Shown here piece by piece: positions 16,832-25,241 of a stretch of DNA of 64,000 nucleotides. Positions within the stretch are counted from its first letter, which is position 1, and every line of letters starts with the position of its first letter. Location of the stretch: positions 62,001 to 126,000 of the forward strand of contig JAURWS010000055.1 of the NCBI GenBank assembly GCA_030654835.1. Direction: 5' to 3'. Source of the DNA: Gammaproteobacteria bacterium (GTDB taxonomy: Bacteria > Pseudomonadota > Gammaproteobacteria > Pseudomonadales > Pseudohongiellaceae). Under the pieces are notes generated by a model. It saw only the letters and a list, made by a program, of their open reading frames with translations, was not told the DNA's origin and ran no database searches. The translations under genes were made by a program, and so were the position numbers.

Positions 16832-17248
16832 ATGCCCGCCCCTGACAGAAAGCCCCCGGCTCCTCCAACCGTATTACCACGCCCTGTAGAGCGGGCACTG
16901 CACACCTTGGGTCAGGATATTTCGGCGGCACGCCGTATGCGACGGCTCAGCCAGGAAGATCTGGCTCAGCGTGCCGGGGCATCTGTCAGTACCATCAGGC
17001 GCATGGAGGATGGCCACCCTGGCACGGCGTTGCATGCGTTCCTGCGCACTTTGCAAGTGCTCGGCCGTCTCGAAGGAATGACCCGCCTGATGGCGCTGGA
17101 AAGTGATGATCTGGGGCTCGAATTGGTGAAAGTGCAATTACCGCAGCGTATCCGCACTCGGGGTAAGAAGTCAGGTGAGCGCCGTTCTGCAGGTCTGGAA
17201 GAGAGTGGAGAGACTATCTCTCGCAGCGATGAGTTGGAGGGATTCTGA
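16832..17248 (+). CDS. HipB-like XRE-family antitoxin/regulator
   Basis: The 138-residue protein carries an XRE helix-turn-helix (about residues 25-80: ISAARRMRRLSQEDLAQRAG, VSTIRRMEDG). It is followed by the LRTLQVLGRLEGM stretch found in antitoxins paired with HipA kinases, and a basic C-terminal tail. ATG 16832 follows GAGG. Its stop overlaps a well-placed ATG (17246-17250) preceded by GGAGGG, the coupling expected for hipA, but the hipA coding sequence is nearly gone. Without its toxin it would act only as a DNA-binding repressor of its own promoter or of related modules elsewhere. Confidence 0.8.
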   Translation: MPAPDRKPPAPPTVLPRPVERALHTLGQDISAARRMRRLSQEDLAQRAGASVSTIRRMEDGHPGTALHAFLRTLQVLGRLEGMTRLMALESDDLGLELVKVQLPQRIRTRGKKSGERRSAGLEESGETISRSDELEGF

Positions 17249-17363
17249 TGCTCGGCAGCGTCAGAGAGATCTCAGTCTGACTCCGGAACAGGCAGAGGGT
17301 ATCTGGAAAGAAGTCTCTCATACGATGGCCTGTTGGCGTTCAACCGCGAAAGTCTTGGGCGGG
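17248..17363 (+). pseudogene. hipA toxin remnant (start and C-terminal tail only)
   Basis: The ATG at 17248 overlaps the hipB-like stop and has a strong GGAGGG six bases upstream, yet its frame ends after ten codons. In another frame the following bases read DLSLTPEQAEGIWKEVSHTM then ACWRSTAKVLG. This looks like the last helices of HipA kinases, where LTPEQA..I..EV precedes a Trp-containing tail. Thus the kinase body of about 400 codons has been deleted, joining the start to the tail out of frame. The tail overlaps the end of the convergent GGDEF/EAL gene (stop at 17340). Confidence 0.6.
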
Positions 17364-20300
17364 CGCGATGACGCCCGCACGCAGCAGCGGTGCGATGTCG
17401 GCCGCGAGTAACGGTTTCGAATAGTAGAAGCCCTGCACCTCGCGGCAGCCCCACATTTTCAACAGATTCAACTGCGCCGCCGTTTCCACTCCCTCCACGA
17501 TCACCGGAATGCCGAGTTCGCGGGCCAGACTGAGCGCTGCTTTCACGATAGCGGCGTCACCACTGCTGCTCGTCAGTTCAGCGATGAAGTTCTGCGCGAT
17601 CTTGATACGGTCGACGGGAAAGCGGCGCAGGTAGTCCAATGACGAGTAGCCTGTCCCGAAATCGTCTATGGCCAGGCGCAGGCCGCTCGCGCGCAGACGC
17701 AACAGTACATCGTTGTGCTCCTGGGATGCCTCCATCAGCATGCTCTCGGTCAGCTCAAGTTCCAGGTGCTGACGTGGCAGGCCCGTCTCCGCGAGGATGT
17801 TGGAGACTTGGGTTTCCAGCTCGTGCGGGTTCTTGAATTGCACACCGGAAAGATTGACTGCGATGAGTATCGGGGGGATTCCAGCGTCAAGCCAGCTGCG
17901 GGCCTGCCTGCAGGCTTCCTGCAAGATCCATTGGCCCAGCGCCACGATAAGTCCCGTCTTCTCGGCAATCGGCACGAAGACTGTCGGGCTGATCAATCCG
18001 CGCTCGGGATGATCCCACCGCATCAAGGCTTCCACGCCGACGATGCGGCCGGTTTCGATTTCAACCTGCGGCTGGTAGTGAACGAAGAGCTGGTTCATAA
18101 CCAGTGCCTGACGCAGCTCCATAGCCAACCGGACCCGTGTTCGGACTTCTATATCCATGGCCTCGGTGAAGTACCGGAATGTGCCACGGCCTTCGGACTT
18201 GGCGCGATAGAGCGCTACATCGGCCTGGGAAAGCAGCTTCTCTGCATCACCGCCGGACTCGTCGTGGAACGATATTCCAATGCTTGCCCCCGTCCGGATT
18301 TCGTTGCCACCGACGTCGAACGGCACCGCGATACTCACAAGTATGCGATCGGCGAACGCAGCGGCGTCAGCTGGGTCCGACAGGTCAGTCTGCAGAATAG
18401 CAAACTCGTCGCCTCCGAACCGGGCTACGGTATCCGTCGCGCGTGCCACTGACAGAAGCCGCCTCGCTATTTCCTGCAGCACCAGGTCGCCAACAGGATG
18501 GCCGAGCGTGTCGTTGATGTCCTTGAAGTGATCAAGATCGAGGTACAGTACGGCGAACGGCGCGCCACCGCGTTGCGCGCGCGCAATCGCGTCGCCCATT
18601 GCGTCTACGAACACCCGTCGATTGGCCAGACCGGTCAGTGCGTCATGCTGCGCCAGATGGTGCATATATTTTTCGGACTGTTTGCGCTCGATAATGTCAC
18701 GCACGAAGGCCACCGCATGCCATAGCGAGAGCAATTGCATTGCCGAAAAGGACATATCAACCGGAATTTCGGTTCCATCTTTGCGGCGCGCAGCAAGCTC
18801 AAAGACACCGGCCGGTATTGCCGCCTTTCCGATCTCCGCGAACTTGCGCAGTCCGGCTGTCGCCCGCTCTTTGTCTGCAGAGGAGGCTAGAATCTCCCGA
18901 ATATCCATGCCGTCCGCTTCTTGCGCCGTGTATTGAAGGCTGTGCTCTGCAGTGCGATTCCAGTAAACAATCTTGCCGCTACTGTCGAAAATGATGATTG
19001 CATCCGGTGCGTTTTCACTGACAGCACGGAAGCGCTCTTCACTTTGCCGCAATTCTTCCTCGTCCCGCTTCCGTGCAGTGACATCACGGAAAAAGCTGAT
19101 CCGGCCGAGCCTCTTGCCCGAGGGGGCCCACATCGAACCTGCATGGCATTCGATTGCACGGCCGTCGATCAAATCGAGTTCGCGGTGGATCGTGGAGGCA
19201 GGATCGGCCCTGAAGCGTGCGACATCGGCCTTGAATTCGTCCGGCTGCTGCACCTGCGACAGGACTTCCGCCAGTACCGCATCGGGATTCCGGGAAGCCA
19301 CGGTCGCGGGCAACAGGCCCCACATCGCCTGGAATTTCGCGTTCCAAGACGCCAGCCCCGTGCTGGTATCGACCACCAGTACACCATCAGGCGCGCTCTC
19401 GATCTCGCTCGCAAGGAGGGTGTTTGCAAACTGCAGCCGCTCTTCGGACAAGCGTTGCTCCGTTACGTCGACGAAGCTGGACCGAATCAGCCGTTCCCCT
19501 TCTGCGCTCGGAAGCTGCGCCATGTGCACCTCGCACACGAGTTCCTCCTCTCGGGTGTTGCGAATCTTGCAGTCGAAGGTGAGCTTTTCACCTGCCAGCG
19601 CGCGCAGGTTGCGGCTATCCACGCTAGCGCGGATCGTCTGTGAATCTCCTTCAGCAGAGGAATAGAAGCGCTCGGGGCCGGTAGCGATGAGTTCCTTCCG
19701 CGAACTGCCGAATAGCAGTTCGGCGCTCTCATTGGCGTCGGTGAAACGACCTTGATCGTAGTCATATACGAGAATGGCATCAGGCGCTTGGTCCAATAGC
19801 ACGCGAAACCGCGCTACGCTTGCGCGCAGTGCCGCTTCGACGGAGCGGCGCGCCCGGCTAACCAAGGCAAGCCCCAGTTTATCCGCCAGTTGTTCCGCGA
19901 AAGCGATTTCGTCATGTTCCCAGTGGTGCGGTCTGCCCACGTGTTCGAAACACAAAAGTCCAAGGTGCTTGCCCGATATCTGGATGACTGCGTCGAGCAT
20001 CGACGTGATACCGAGCGGCTTGAGATAACTGTCGATGTATCCGATCGTTCTGGGGTCGGACAGGGGATCGTCGGCGGCAACGTACCGGCTTTCCTTCAGG
20101 GCCCGGAATTCGTTGCGGTACTGCGCCTCGGTCAACACTGCTCCGGACGTATGGGACTTCTCGCCCGCCGTAAAGGCGTCAATGCATCTCAGGCTCGTCT
20201 CAGTCTCATCGAAAAGCCAGACATTGACACGCTCGCAACCCACGGTTGCGGCCGCGCGTTCGGTGATGGTGCGGGCGAGGTTCTCGACATCGCCCGCGAG

Positions 20301-20450
20301 TATTTCCTTCGCCTGGCTGATTTCACCCACGACCTGCATCTGCTCGCGTGCGCGCGCCAGCGCCGTAAGCAGCGTGCGTTCGGCGTCCGTCAAGGCCGCC
20401 TGGCTGTCGAAAGCCACAGTATCGCGCTTTTTGTCGGACTGGATGCTCAC
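17340..20450 (-). CDS. GAF-PAS-GGDEF-EAL cyclic-di-GMP signalling protein
   Basis: The protein is about 1036 residues from a GTG at 20450. In order it has a GAF domain, three PAS domains, a GGDEF domain with intact RFGGDEFAI, and an EAL domain with GVEALMRW and DDFGTGYSSLDYL. Both catalytic motifs look complete, so it may both make and degrade cyclic-di-GMP, with the sensory domains choosing. No transmembrane segment is obvious, so it is probably cytosolic. A frame extension to a GTG at 20615 exists, but those 55 residues are rich in His, Cys and Trp and look non-coding; ATGs at 20591 and 20564 are other options. The 3' end overlaps the hipA remnant. Confidence 0.9.
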   Translation of the reverse strand: MSIQSDKKRDTVAFDSQAALTDAERTLLTALARAREQMQVVGEISQAKEILAGDVENLARTITERAAATVGCERVNVWLFDETETSLRCIDAFTAGEKSHTSGAVLTEAQYRNEFRALKESRYVAADDPLSDPRTIGYIDSYLKPLGITSMLDAVIQISGKHLGLLCFEHVGRPHHWEHDEIAFAEQLADKLGLALVSRARRSVEAALRASVARFRVLLDQAPDAILVYDYDQGRFTDANESAELLFGSSRKELIATGPERFYSSAEGDSQTIRASVDSRNLRALAGEKLTFDCKIRNTREEELVCEVHMAQLPSAEGERLIRSSFVDVTEQRLSEERLQFANTLLASEIESAPDGVLVVDTSTGLASWNAKFQAMWGLLPATVASRNPDAVLAEVLSQVQQPDEFKADVARFRADPASTIHRELDLIDGRAIECHAGSMWAPSGKRLGRISFFRDVTARKRDEEELRQSEERFRAVSENAPDAIIIFDSSGKIVYWNRTAEHSLQYTAQEADGMDIREILASSADKERATAGLRKFAEIGKAAIPAGVFELAARRKDGTEIPVDMSFSAMQLLSLWHAVAFVRDIIERKQSEKYMHHLAQHDALTGLANRRVFVDAMGDAIARAQRGGAPFAVLYLDLDHFKDINDTLGHPVGDLVLQEIARRLLSVARATDTVARFGGDEFAILQTDLSDPADAAAFADRILVSIAVPFDVGGNEIRTGASIGISFHDESGGDAEKLLSQADVALYRAKSEGRGTFRYFTEAMDIEVRTRVRLAMELRQALVMNQLFVHYQPQVEIETGRIVGVEALMRWDHPERGLISPTVFVPIAEKTGLIVALGQWILQEACRQARSWLDAGIPPILIAVNLSGVQFKNPHELETQVSNILAETGLPRQHLELELTESMLMEASQEHNDVLLRLRASGLRLAIDDFGTGYSSLDYLRRFPVDRIKIAQNFIAELTSSSGDAAIVKAALSLARELGIPVIVEGVETAAQLNLLKMWGCREVQGFYYSKPLLAADIAPLLRAGVIAPAQDFRG

Positions 20451-20626
20451 ACTTTGCCTGTGGATTCGGTTGTGAAGGATTGCCCATGGTAGCAGATCGC
20501 GCCGGTCAGGCGCTGCATGGTGCAGGGCGTGCAGACGAAGTGAAACACAGTGGGTTGCCATCATCCCGACCGTCCGTGGATCCCCGCACATAGACCAATC
20601 AAGGCCCAGATTCACCGCTGAATTGT

Positions 20627-20640
20627 TTGTTCTAGATCAA
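20627..20640. promoter_or_regulatory. Candidate FNR/Anr-type site
   Basis: TTGTTCTAGATCAA matches the FNR/Anr consensus (TTGAT, four bases, ATCAA) with one mismatch. It lies in the roughly 350-base divergent gap between the cyclic-di-GMP gene and the cytochrome c gene at 20801, about 160 bases before the latter. The rest of that gap (20451-20800) shows no gene that I can support, only a Shine-Dalgarno GAGGAGA before 20801. Oxygen-dependent control is a guess from this one site. Confidence 0.3.
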
Positions 20641-20800
20641 GCTAATCCCTGATTCAAAGAAATCAATCAGCTCTCTCCAGATATCAGGAAGAAATCTCGC
20701 CGTAAAACGTTCCTAATCGCCTCACTATTTCGGGCGCAGGTCGCCGTTTTCCGAAAGAGAGGCCAGCATTCACTATCCCAGCGATGAAGAGGAGATTCAC

Positions 20801-22207
20801 ATGCGATTTATTACTAATATCGGCAAAGTCTTTTGGCTTGCCGTTCCGGCAATGTTGTTGTCACCAGGGCTCGTGGCTCAGGAGGTTACCTTCCACAAGG
20901 ATATAGAGCCCATATTGCAGCGCAGCTGCCAGAATTGTCACCGCCCCGGCGGAGTGGCGCCCATGCCACTGATTACTTATGAGCAGGTAGCCCCTTTTGC
21001 CGGGCTTATGGAGTACAAGACAGGCTTGCGTGACCGCGCCGGTGCCATGCCGCCCTGGTATGCCGAGAAAGATATCGGGATTCAACACTTCAAGGATGAC
21101 CCCTCGCTCAACGATGCCGAAGTCGCGGCGATTTCTGTCTGGGCCCGCTCCGGAGCACCCGAGGGAAAAGCAGCAGACGCGCCAAGGCCGCTGGTCTTCG
21201 ACGACAGCACCAAGTGGAAGCTGGGCGAACCGGATCTGATTGTGAATCTTGAAGATTTCTTCATGGAATCAGGTCGACCTGACTGGTGGGGCGAGCTTCC
21301 TATCGTCCCCACGGGATTGAAAGAAGACCGCTATGTGAAGTCCGTTGAAATCGTGGAAGTCAATGATGTGGGTACCGGTGCTGACACGTCCGATACCGTC
21401 GGTGGTCTGTTTATCTTCCACCATATGATCTGGCGCACCGAGGTGCTGGACGAGAATGGTGAAGTGGTTCCTGGCGAAGCCGTGAGCTGGCCGGTACATG
21501 AAGTAGGTCGTAATGGTGACATCTTTGACCCGGACGCGGGTCCTGTACTCAAAGCAAATTCAGCCTTCTTTACGGACTCGGTACACATGCACTCCAACGG
21601 ACGTGATACCACCGGTCATCTACAGTTAGGCTTCACTTTCCACCCTGTAGGCTATGCGCCGAAGTACAAGACCCAGATAAGCGTTCTGGGGAACGGCGTA
21701 GACCTCAGCGTGGAGGGCGATGCCAAGGATCAGGAGGTGCATGCCTATCAGGTGCTGACTGAAAACACCAAGGTCATTACCTTCGAACCTCACTTGCACG
21801 CACCCGGTGATCGTATGTGTCTTGAGGCAATCTGGGGTTACTCGACAGAGACACTTTCCTGTGTGGGCTATGACCACAACTGGGTGAGAGGTTATCCCTA
21901 TGCAGATGATTACACGCCCTTGTTGCCCAAAGGCACGATTCTTCATATTACGGGCTATTTTGATAACACGAGAGCCAATCCGAACGTGCCCGATGAGCGC
22001 AACTGGCAGGGCTCAGGTAACCGCTCAGTCACCAATATGTTTATCGATCTGGGCAGCCGGGTGAGCATGACCGATGAACAATTTATGGAAGAAATGGAAA
22101 ATCGACGCTCTGTGCTCGACTTGGGACCGAATGATCACGTTATCGGATGCCCGCTGTGTCTGACGCCACTGGTGTGGCCTGTTGCAGATGAATCCGCCAG
22201 TGACTAG
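20801..22207 (+). CDS. Secreted cytochrome c fused to a PHM-like copper monooxygenase domain
   Basis: The 468-residue protein has a signal peptide (about residues 1-26) and a c-type heme site CQNCH (43-47) with candidate distal Met in GAMPPW. It then has a domain with the histidine pattern of type II copper, ascorbate-dependent monooxygenases. Candidate copper ligands are HHM at 207-209, HMH at 262-264, HLH at 331-333 and Met413 in RSVTNMF, an order matching the CuH pair, third His, CuM His-X-His and Met of peptidylglycine monooxygenase (PHM). A fused cytochrome could supply electrons in place of ascorbate. The substrate is unknown. GAGGAGA precedes the ATG, and an unknown secreted protein follows. 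Confidence 0.78.
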   Translation: MRFITNIGKVFWLAVPAMLLSPGLVAQEVTFHKDIEPILQRSCQNCHRPGGVAPMPLITYEQVAPFAGLMEYKTGLRDRAGAMPPWYAEKDIGIQHFKDDPSLNDAEVAAISVWARSGAPEGKAADAPRPLVFDDSTKWKLGEPDLIVNLEDFFMESGRPDWWGELPIVPTGLKEDRYVKSVEIVEVNDVGTGADTSDTVGGLFIFHHMIWRTEVLDENGEVVPGEAVSWPVHEVGRNGDIFDPDAGPVLKANSAFFTDSVHMHSNGRDTTGHLQLGFTFHPVGYAPKYKTQISVLGNGVDLSVEGDAKDQEVHAYQVLTENTKVITFEPHLHAPGDRMCLEAIWGYSTETLSCVGYDHNWVRGYPYADDYTPLLPKGTILHITGYFDNTRANPNVPDERNWQGSGNRSVTNMFIDLGSRVSMTDEQFMEEMENRRSVLDLGPNDHVIGCPLCLTPLVWPVADESASD

Positions 22208-22270
22208 CACAGCCCGTCCATTACCAGTAAACAAACATGTAAAAATGTGATATTCCAGAGAAGGTATGAT

Positions 22271-23281
22271 ATGAAAACTGACAAATTCCTGAATAGCATT
22301 GTCGTATTGATCACAATGTCGCTTGCGTTAGTGTCTACCGCTGCGACAGCAGAGCAACCCTATTCTTGGGCCAGAAACACTTACTCCAGCGGGCAGCACA
22401 CCGAAGTCGCCTATGAAGGCTGGCGAGAGAATGAGGACGGTACAATTTCGCTCACGTTCGGCTACTTCAACCATAACTGGGAAGAAGAGCTGGATATCCC
22501 GATCGGTGAAAGTAATTTCTTCTCACCCGGTCAGGCCGATCTTGGCCAACCTACGCATTTCCTGCCACGGCGCAACCGCTTCACCTTCGAGGTTGTCGTT
22601 CCGGGAGATTTTGGAGATAAGGAATTGGTCTGGGAAGTGACTTCTCCAAACGGACTGACGCGCAAAGCGTATGGCACTCTGCGAGAAGACTACAAGATAG
22701 ATAACATCATCATTATGTCCGAGACTGGCTCTCTGGGCGCAGGATCGTCCGATCCGGAAATCAGGGCCAATATACCGCCGAGTGTGGCCTTGATCGGTGA
22801 CGAGATACGAACAGTGAGCGTAGGTCAGCCATTACATTTCCAGACACGGGTAAGTGATGATGGCGTACCGAAGCCTTTCAATCCCATGGATCGAATCAAG
22901 CGCTTGGGAGGTGCGGCTGCGGCTCTCGCAACCCCTGAAGCAGTTCGCCAAAGGATGATGATGATGCCACCGCCGAAGCCCACTGTGGCCAAAAACAATG
23001 GTCTGTACATGTCCTGGAATGTATACCGGGCACCAGAATCCATGACCGGGGCGCAAGATGTCGTTCATTTCGATCCGCCCCAGGTTAAACCCTGGGAGGA
23101 TACCCGCCCGTCAGCGAATTCACCCTGGAGTTGGCTGTGGATACCTCAAGAGCTGCCTGCGGATGGCGTGGTTGATGTGACCGTGAGCTTCGATGAACCC
23201 GGTACCTATTTGCTCTGGGGCCGAGCCGACGATGGCGGACTCTATAGCGATGAGTATCTGACTGTGAACGTAAGGCCATAA
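22271..23281 (+). CDS. Secreted protein of unknown function, partner of the cytochrome gene
   Basis: The 336-residue protein has a clear signal peptide (about residues 1-27, ending STAATA-EQ). The rest is beta-rich, with Ig-like stretches (RFTFEVVVPGDFGDKELVW; VDVTVSFDEPGTYLLWGRAD at the end) and an unusual run of four methionines then prolines (RMMMMPPPKP). AGAAGG precedes the ATG at 22271; an upstream in-frame start at 22247 is less likely. It lies 63 bases after the cytochrome/monooxygenase gene in the same direction, so the two are probably co-transcribed. The methionine cluster could bind copper, which would suit a copper enzyme, but that is speculation. I recognise no family. Confidence 0.7.
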   Translation: MKTDKFLNSIVVLITMSLALVSTAATAEQPYSWARNTYSSGQHTEVAYEGWRENEDGTISLTFGYFNHNWEEELDIPIGESNFFSPGQADLGQPTHFLPRRNRFTFEVVVPGDFGDKELVWEVTSPNGLTRKAYGTLREDYKIDNIIIMSETGSLGAGSSDPEIRANIPPSVALIGDEIRTVSVGQPLHFQTRVSDDGVPKPFNPMDRIKRLGGAAAALATPEAVRQRMMMMPPPKPTVAKNNGLYMSWNVYRAPESMTGAQDVVHFDPPQVKPWEDTRPSANSPWSWLWIPQELPADGVVDVTVSFDEPGTYLLWGRADDGGLYSDEYLTVNVRP

Positions 23282-23293
23282 CAGGCACATGAA

Positions 23294-23332
23294 CCAGGAG
23301 GAGGGGTGGGCTATACGGCCTGCTCCTCCTGG
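23294..23332. terminator. Hairpin between convergent genes
   Basis: CCAGGAGGAG (23294-23303) pairs perfectly with CTCCTCCTGG (23323-23332) across a 19-base loop, just after the secreted-protein gene and before the end of the convergent membrane-protein gene. It lacks a U-run, so it may be a weak bidirectional terminator. Confidence 0.45.
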
Positions 23333-23351
23333 AAAGGATGTCTTGGGGATG

Positions 23352-23903
23352 CTATTGGATTTCATTAGCGCCAATCATGATGAGAAAGTACAAACTGAAC
23401 ATCAGTGTGCCGAAACTGGACAGCGGGTACAGTTTCGGACTGATGCGAAAAAATCGTATAGACAAACAGATTACCAGGAACAAAAGTGGTCCAAACAACT
23501 GGATCTCAAATAGCGCTATATCAAAATATAGAAGCCCTGTTATCCACATGGCAGCCACCCAGGTGAAGAGCACAAACATCGCGATGCGGACGGCGTTATC
23601 TCGCTGAGCATCTCGCATTGACAATGCCTTACTAAGAAATGCACCCGATAGATACAGTGCTACCGGCAAGAAAAACCAGATCAGGATATCAAGCAGAACC
23701 CACGATGTTCTGTCCGAAATGAGCCATATCGTATGCCAGTAGTCCAACTGCAGAATAATGATGGATACAAAATAGCCCAGAAAGGTGAATGGCTCCTCAG
23801 ACGGATTAAGCAGATTTATATTGGCAATGGATTTCAGATTTTCCGTAATGCCAAGGCCTAATACCAAGGTCATCAAAACCATAATGTATTCAAATACGTT
23901 CAT
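23352..23903 (-). CDS. Small integral membrane protein of unknown function
   Basis: The 183-residue protein is almost wholly hydrophobic, with about five predicted membrane helices: near residues 4-20, 42-60, 66-88, 105-125 and 130-150, with a final one near 160-180. Conserved-looking polar points are LGLGITENLKSI and DYWHTIWLISDRTSW. I recognise no family or motif that gives a function. It is transcribed towards the secreted-protein gene and stands alone. Its codon use looks AT-richer than its neighbours', which could mean recent acquisition, but I have not measured it. Confidence 0.6.
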   Translation of the reverse strand: MNVFEYIMVLMTLVLGLGITENLKSIANINLLNPSEEPFTFLGYFVSIIILQLDYWHTIWLISDRTSWVLLDILIWFFLPVALYLSGAFLSKALSMRDAQRDNAVRIAMFVLFTWVAAMWITGLLYFDIALFEIQLFGPLLFLVICLSIRFFRISPKLYPLSSFGTLMFSLYFLIMIGANEIQ

Positions 23904-23910
23904 TTGTTTC

Positions 23911-24118
23911 TCATTGAAGATATCTTGTTATTGGTAGTCCTGGCGCGTCAGGTTCCGAAGGCCGAGAAATTCGGGTCATCGTAACCCACTTACTTGAGAA
24001 TTTCAGGTTGTCGATCGGACCCCAGGTCACGCCGACTTTGAAATTGGTGCGTTCCGCCCAAGTGAAGGCTTCTAAGCGATCAACGTTCAGTGTAGATTCT
24101 CCAAAAACAGGAGATTCA
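23911..24118 (-). pseudogene. Possible C-terminal fragment of a lost secreted or outer-membrane protein
   Basis: Reading the minus strand from about 24118 gives an open frame of roughly 69 codons that ends in TGA at 23913-23911, with no start codon context. It includes NVDRLEAFTWAERTNFKV, GVTWGPIDNLKFSSKWVTM and then a Pro-rich end. The alternating polar/hydrophobic pattern of the middle part is like the last strands of a beta-barrel, but I cannot name the family. It could be the tail of a deleted gene, cut where the PAL-like gene now begins, or simply a chance frame. Confidence 0.3.
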
Positions 24119-24120
24119 CA

Positions 24121-25095
24121 ATGAGAACAACAAGCCTGATCTGCCTTCTACTCGTCCTTATCCCATCGCTCGCCAACGCTCAACGCCCCATCCGTCCGCT
24201 GCTGCCGTTGCGGGCCTACACTCTGCAGGATTACGCGCCGGTGGATTTCCGCGAGGCGCTTGCCCTGCCTGCCACGATGGAGGCTGCCTCCTATGCCGGG
24301 GTGGCGACGACTCTTGAGGGCAACCTCATCGTCCTGAGTCGCAGTGCTCCACCGTTTCTGGAATTCAATCCGCAAGGCCAGTTCGTGCGTGGCTTCGGCG
24401 CCGACGATTTGCTGCGCCGCGCGCATGGCATGGCCATCGACGCGAACGGCAACATGTGGGTGACCGATGTCGCTGACCATGTGGTGATGAAACTGGACAA
24501 GGATGCCAATGTCTTGCTGACGATTGGCACCAAGGGTACGGCGGGGGAGTGGAATCAGGCGGCGGGCGCACTGCTGCTCAACGAGCCCAACGATGTGGCG
24601 CTGGATTCATTGGGGAATATTTACGTCGTTCAGGGGCATGGCGGCGATATGCCGAGGGTGCTGAAGTTCAGCCCGAGTGGCGAGTTCATCGCGCAGTGGG
24701 GCAGCCGTGGCTATGGTCCGGGCCAGTTCGTGGCGGCGCACGCCATCGAGATCGATGCGGATGACGTGCTCTATGTGGCGGATCGCGAAAACATGCGGAT
24801 ACAGCGCTTCGATACTGATGGCAATCTGCTGCGCGAGTGGAAGTTCGATGCGATGGTCTGCGCCATCTTCCTCCACGAAGATGGTTTCATGTATATCACC
24901 ACGGGCTTCGACGGCGAGTTCGCCAAGGTCGACATGGATGGCAACGTGCTCGGCGCCATCGGCAGCCCCGGCACGGGCAACGGCCAGTTCGGCGAGGCCC
25001 ATGCCTTGACGATGGATGCCGCAGGCAATGCGTACATCCCGGACGTGATCAACCGACGGGTGCAGAAGTTCGCGAAAGTCCAGGTTGGTCACTGA
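24121..25095 (+). CDS. Secreted NHL beta-propeller, PAL-like (peptidyl-hydroxyglycine lyase family)
   Basis: The 324-residue protein has a signal peptide (about 1-20) and NHL repeats forming a six-bladed propeller. It matches the lyase half of peptide-amidating enzymes closely. AHGMAID, AHAIEID and AHALTMD place His102, His207 and His294 like the three zinc ligands of PAL, with 105 residues between the first two, as I recall for rat PAL. WVTDVADH and VADRENMRIQ also match, keeping an Arg, as does a Arg in LIVLSRS. The catalytic Tyr position appears to be His (QGHGG). GGAG precedes the ATG. A PHM-like gene is about 2 kb away. Other roles for NHL proteins remain possible. Confidence 0.75.
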   Translation: MRTTSLICLLLVLIPSLANAQRPIRPLLPLRAYTLQDYAPVDFREALALPATMEAASYAGVATTLEGNLIVLSRSAPPFLEFNPQGQFVRGFGADDLLRRAHGMAIDANGNMWVTDVADHVVMKLDKDANVLLTIGTKGTAGEWNQAAGALLLNEPNDVALDSLGNIYVVQGHGGDMPRVLKFSPSGEFIAQWGSRGYGPGQFVAAHAIEIDADDVLYVADRENMRIQRFDTDGNLLREWKFDAMVCAIFLHEDGFMYITTGFDGEFAKVDMDGNVLGAIGSPGTGNGQFGEAHALTMDAAGNAYIPDVINRRVQKFAKVQVGH

Positions 25096-25241
25096 ACGCT
25101 CTTGATTGTCATGATTTCACCCTAAAAATGTCTTTTTTTTAATAGGGGTATTTTCTTTAGCGAAATCAAGGTTATACTCGGGTTTAATAGATTTCGACTT
25201 AAAGTTGAACAACAAAAACAGCTTTTTGCAGGGCAGACAAT

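Noticed and set aside
17715-18452. 245-codon plus-strand frame inside the cyclic-di-GMP gene
   Set aside because: Shadow of the EAL/GGDEF coding region, without family similarity.
20451-20615. 55-residue N-terminal extension of the GGDEF/EAL protein
   Set aside because: Residue composition looks non-coding and a GTG at 20450 begins sensible sequence; the start nevertheless remains uncertain.
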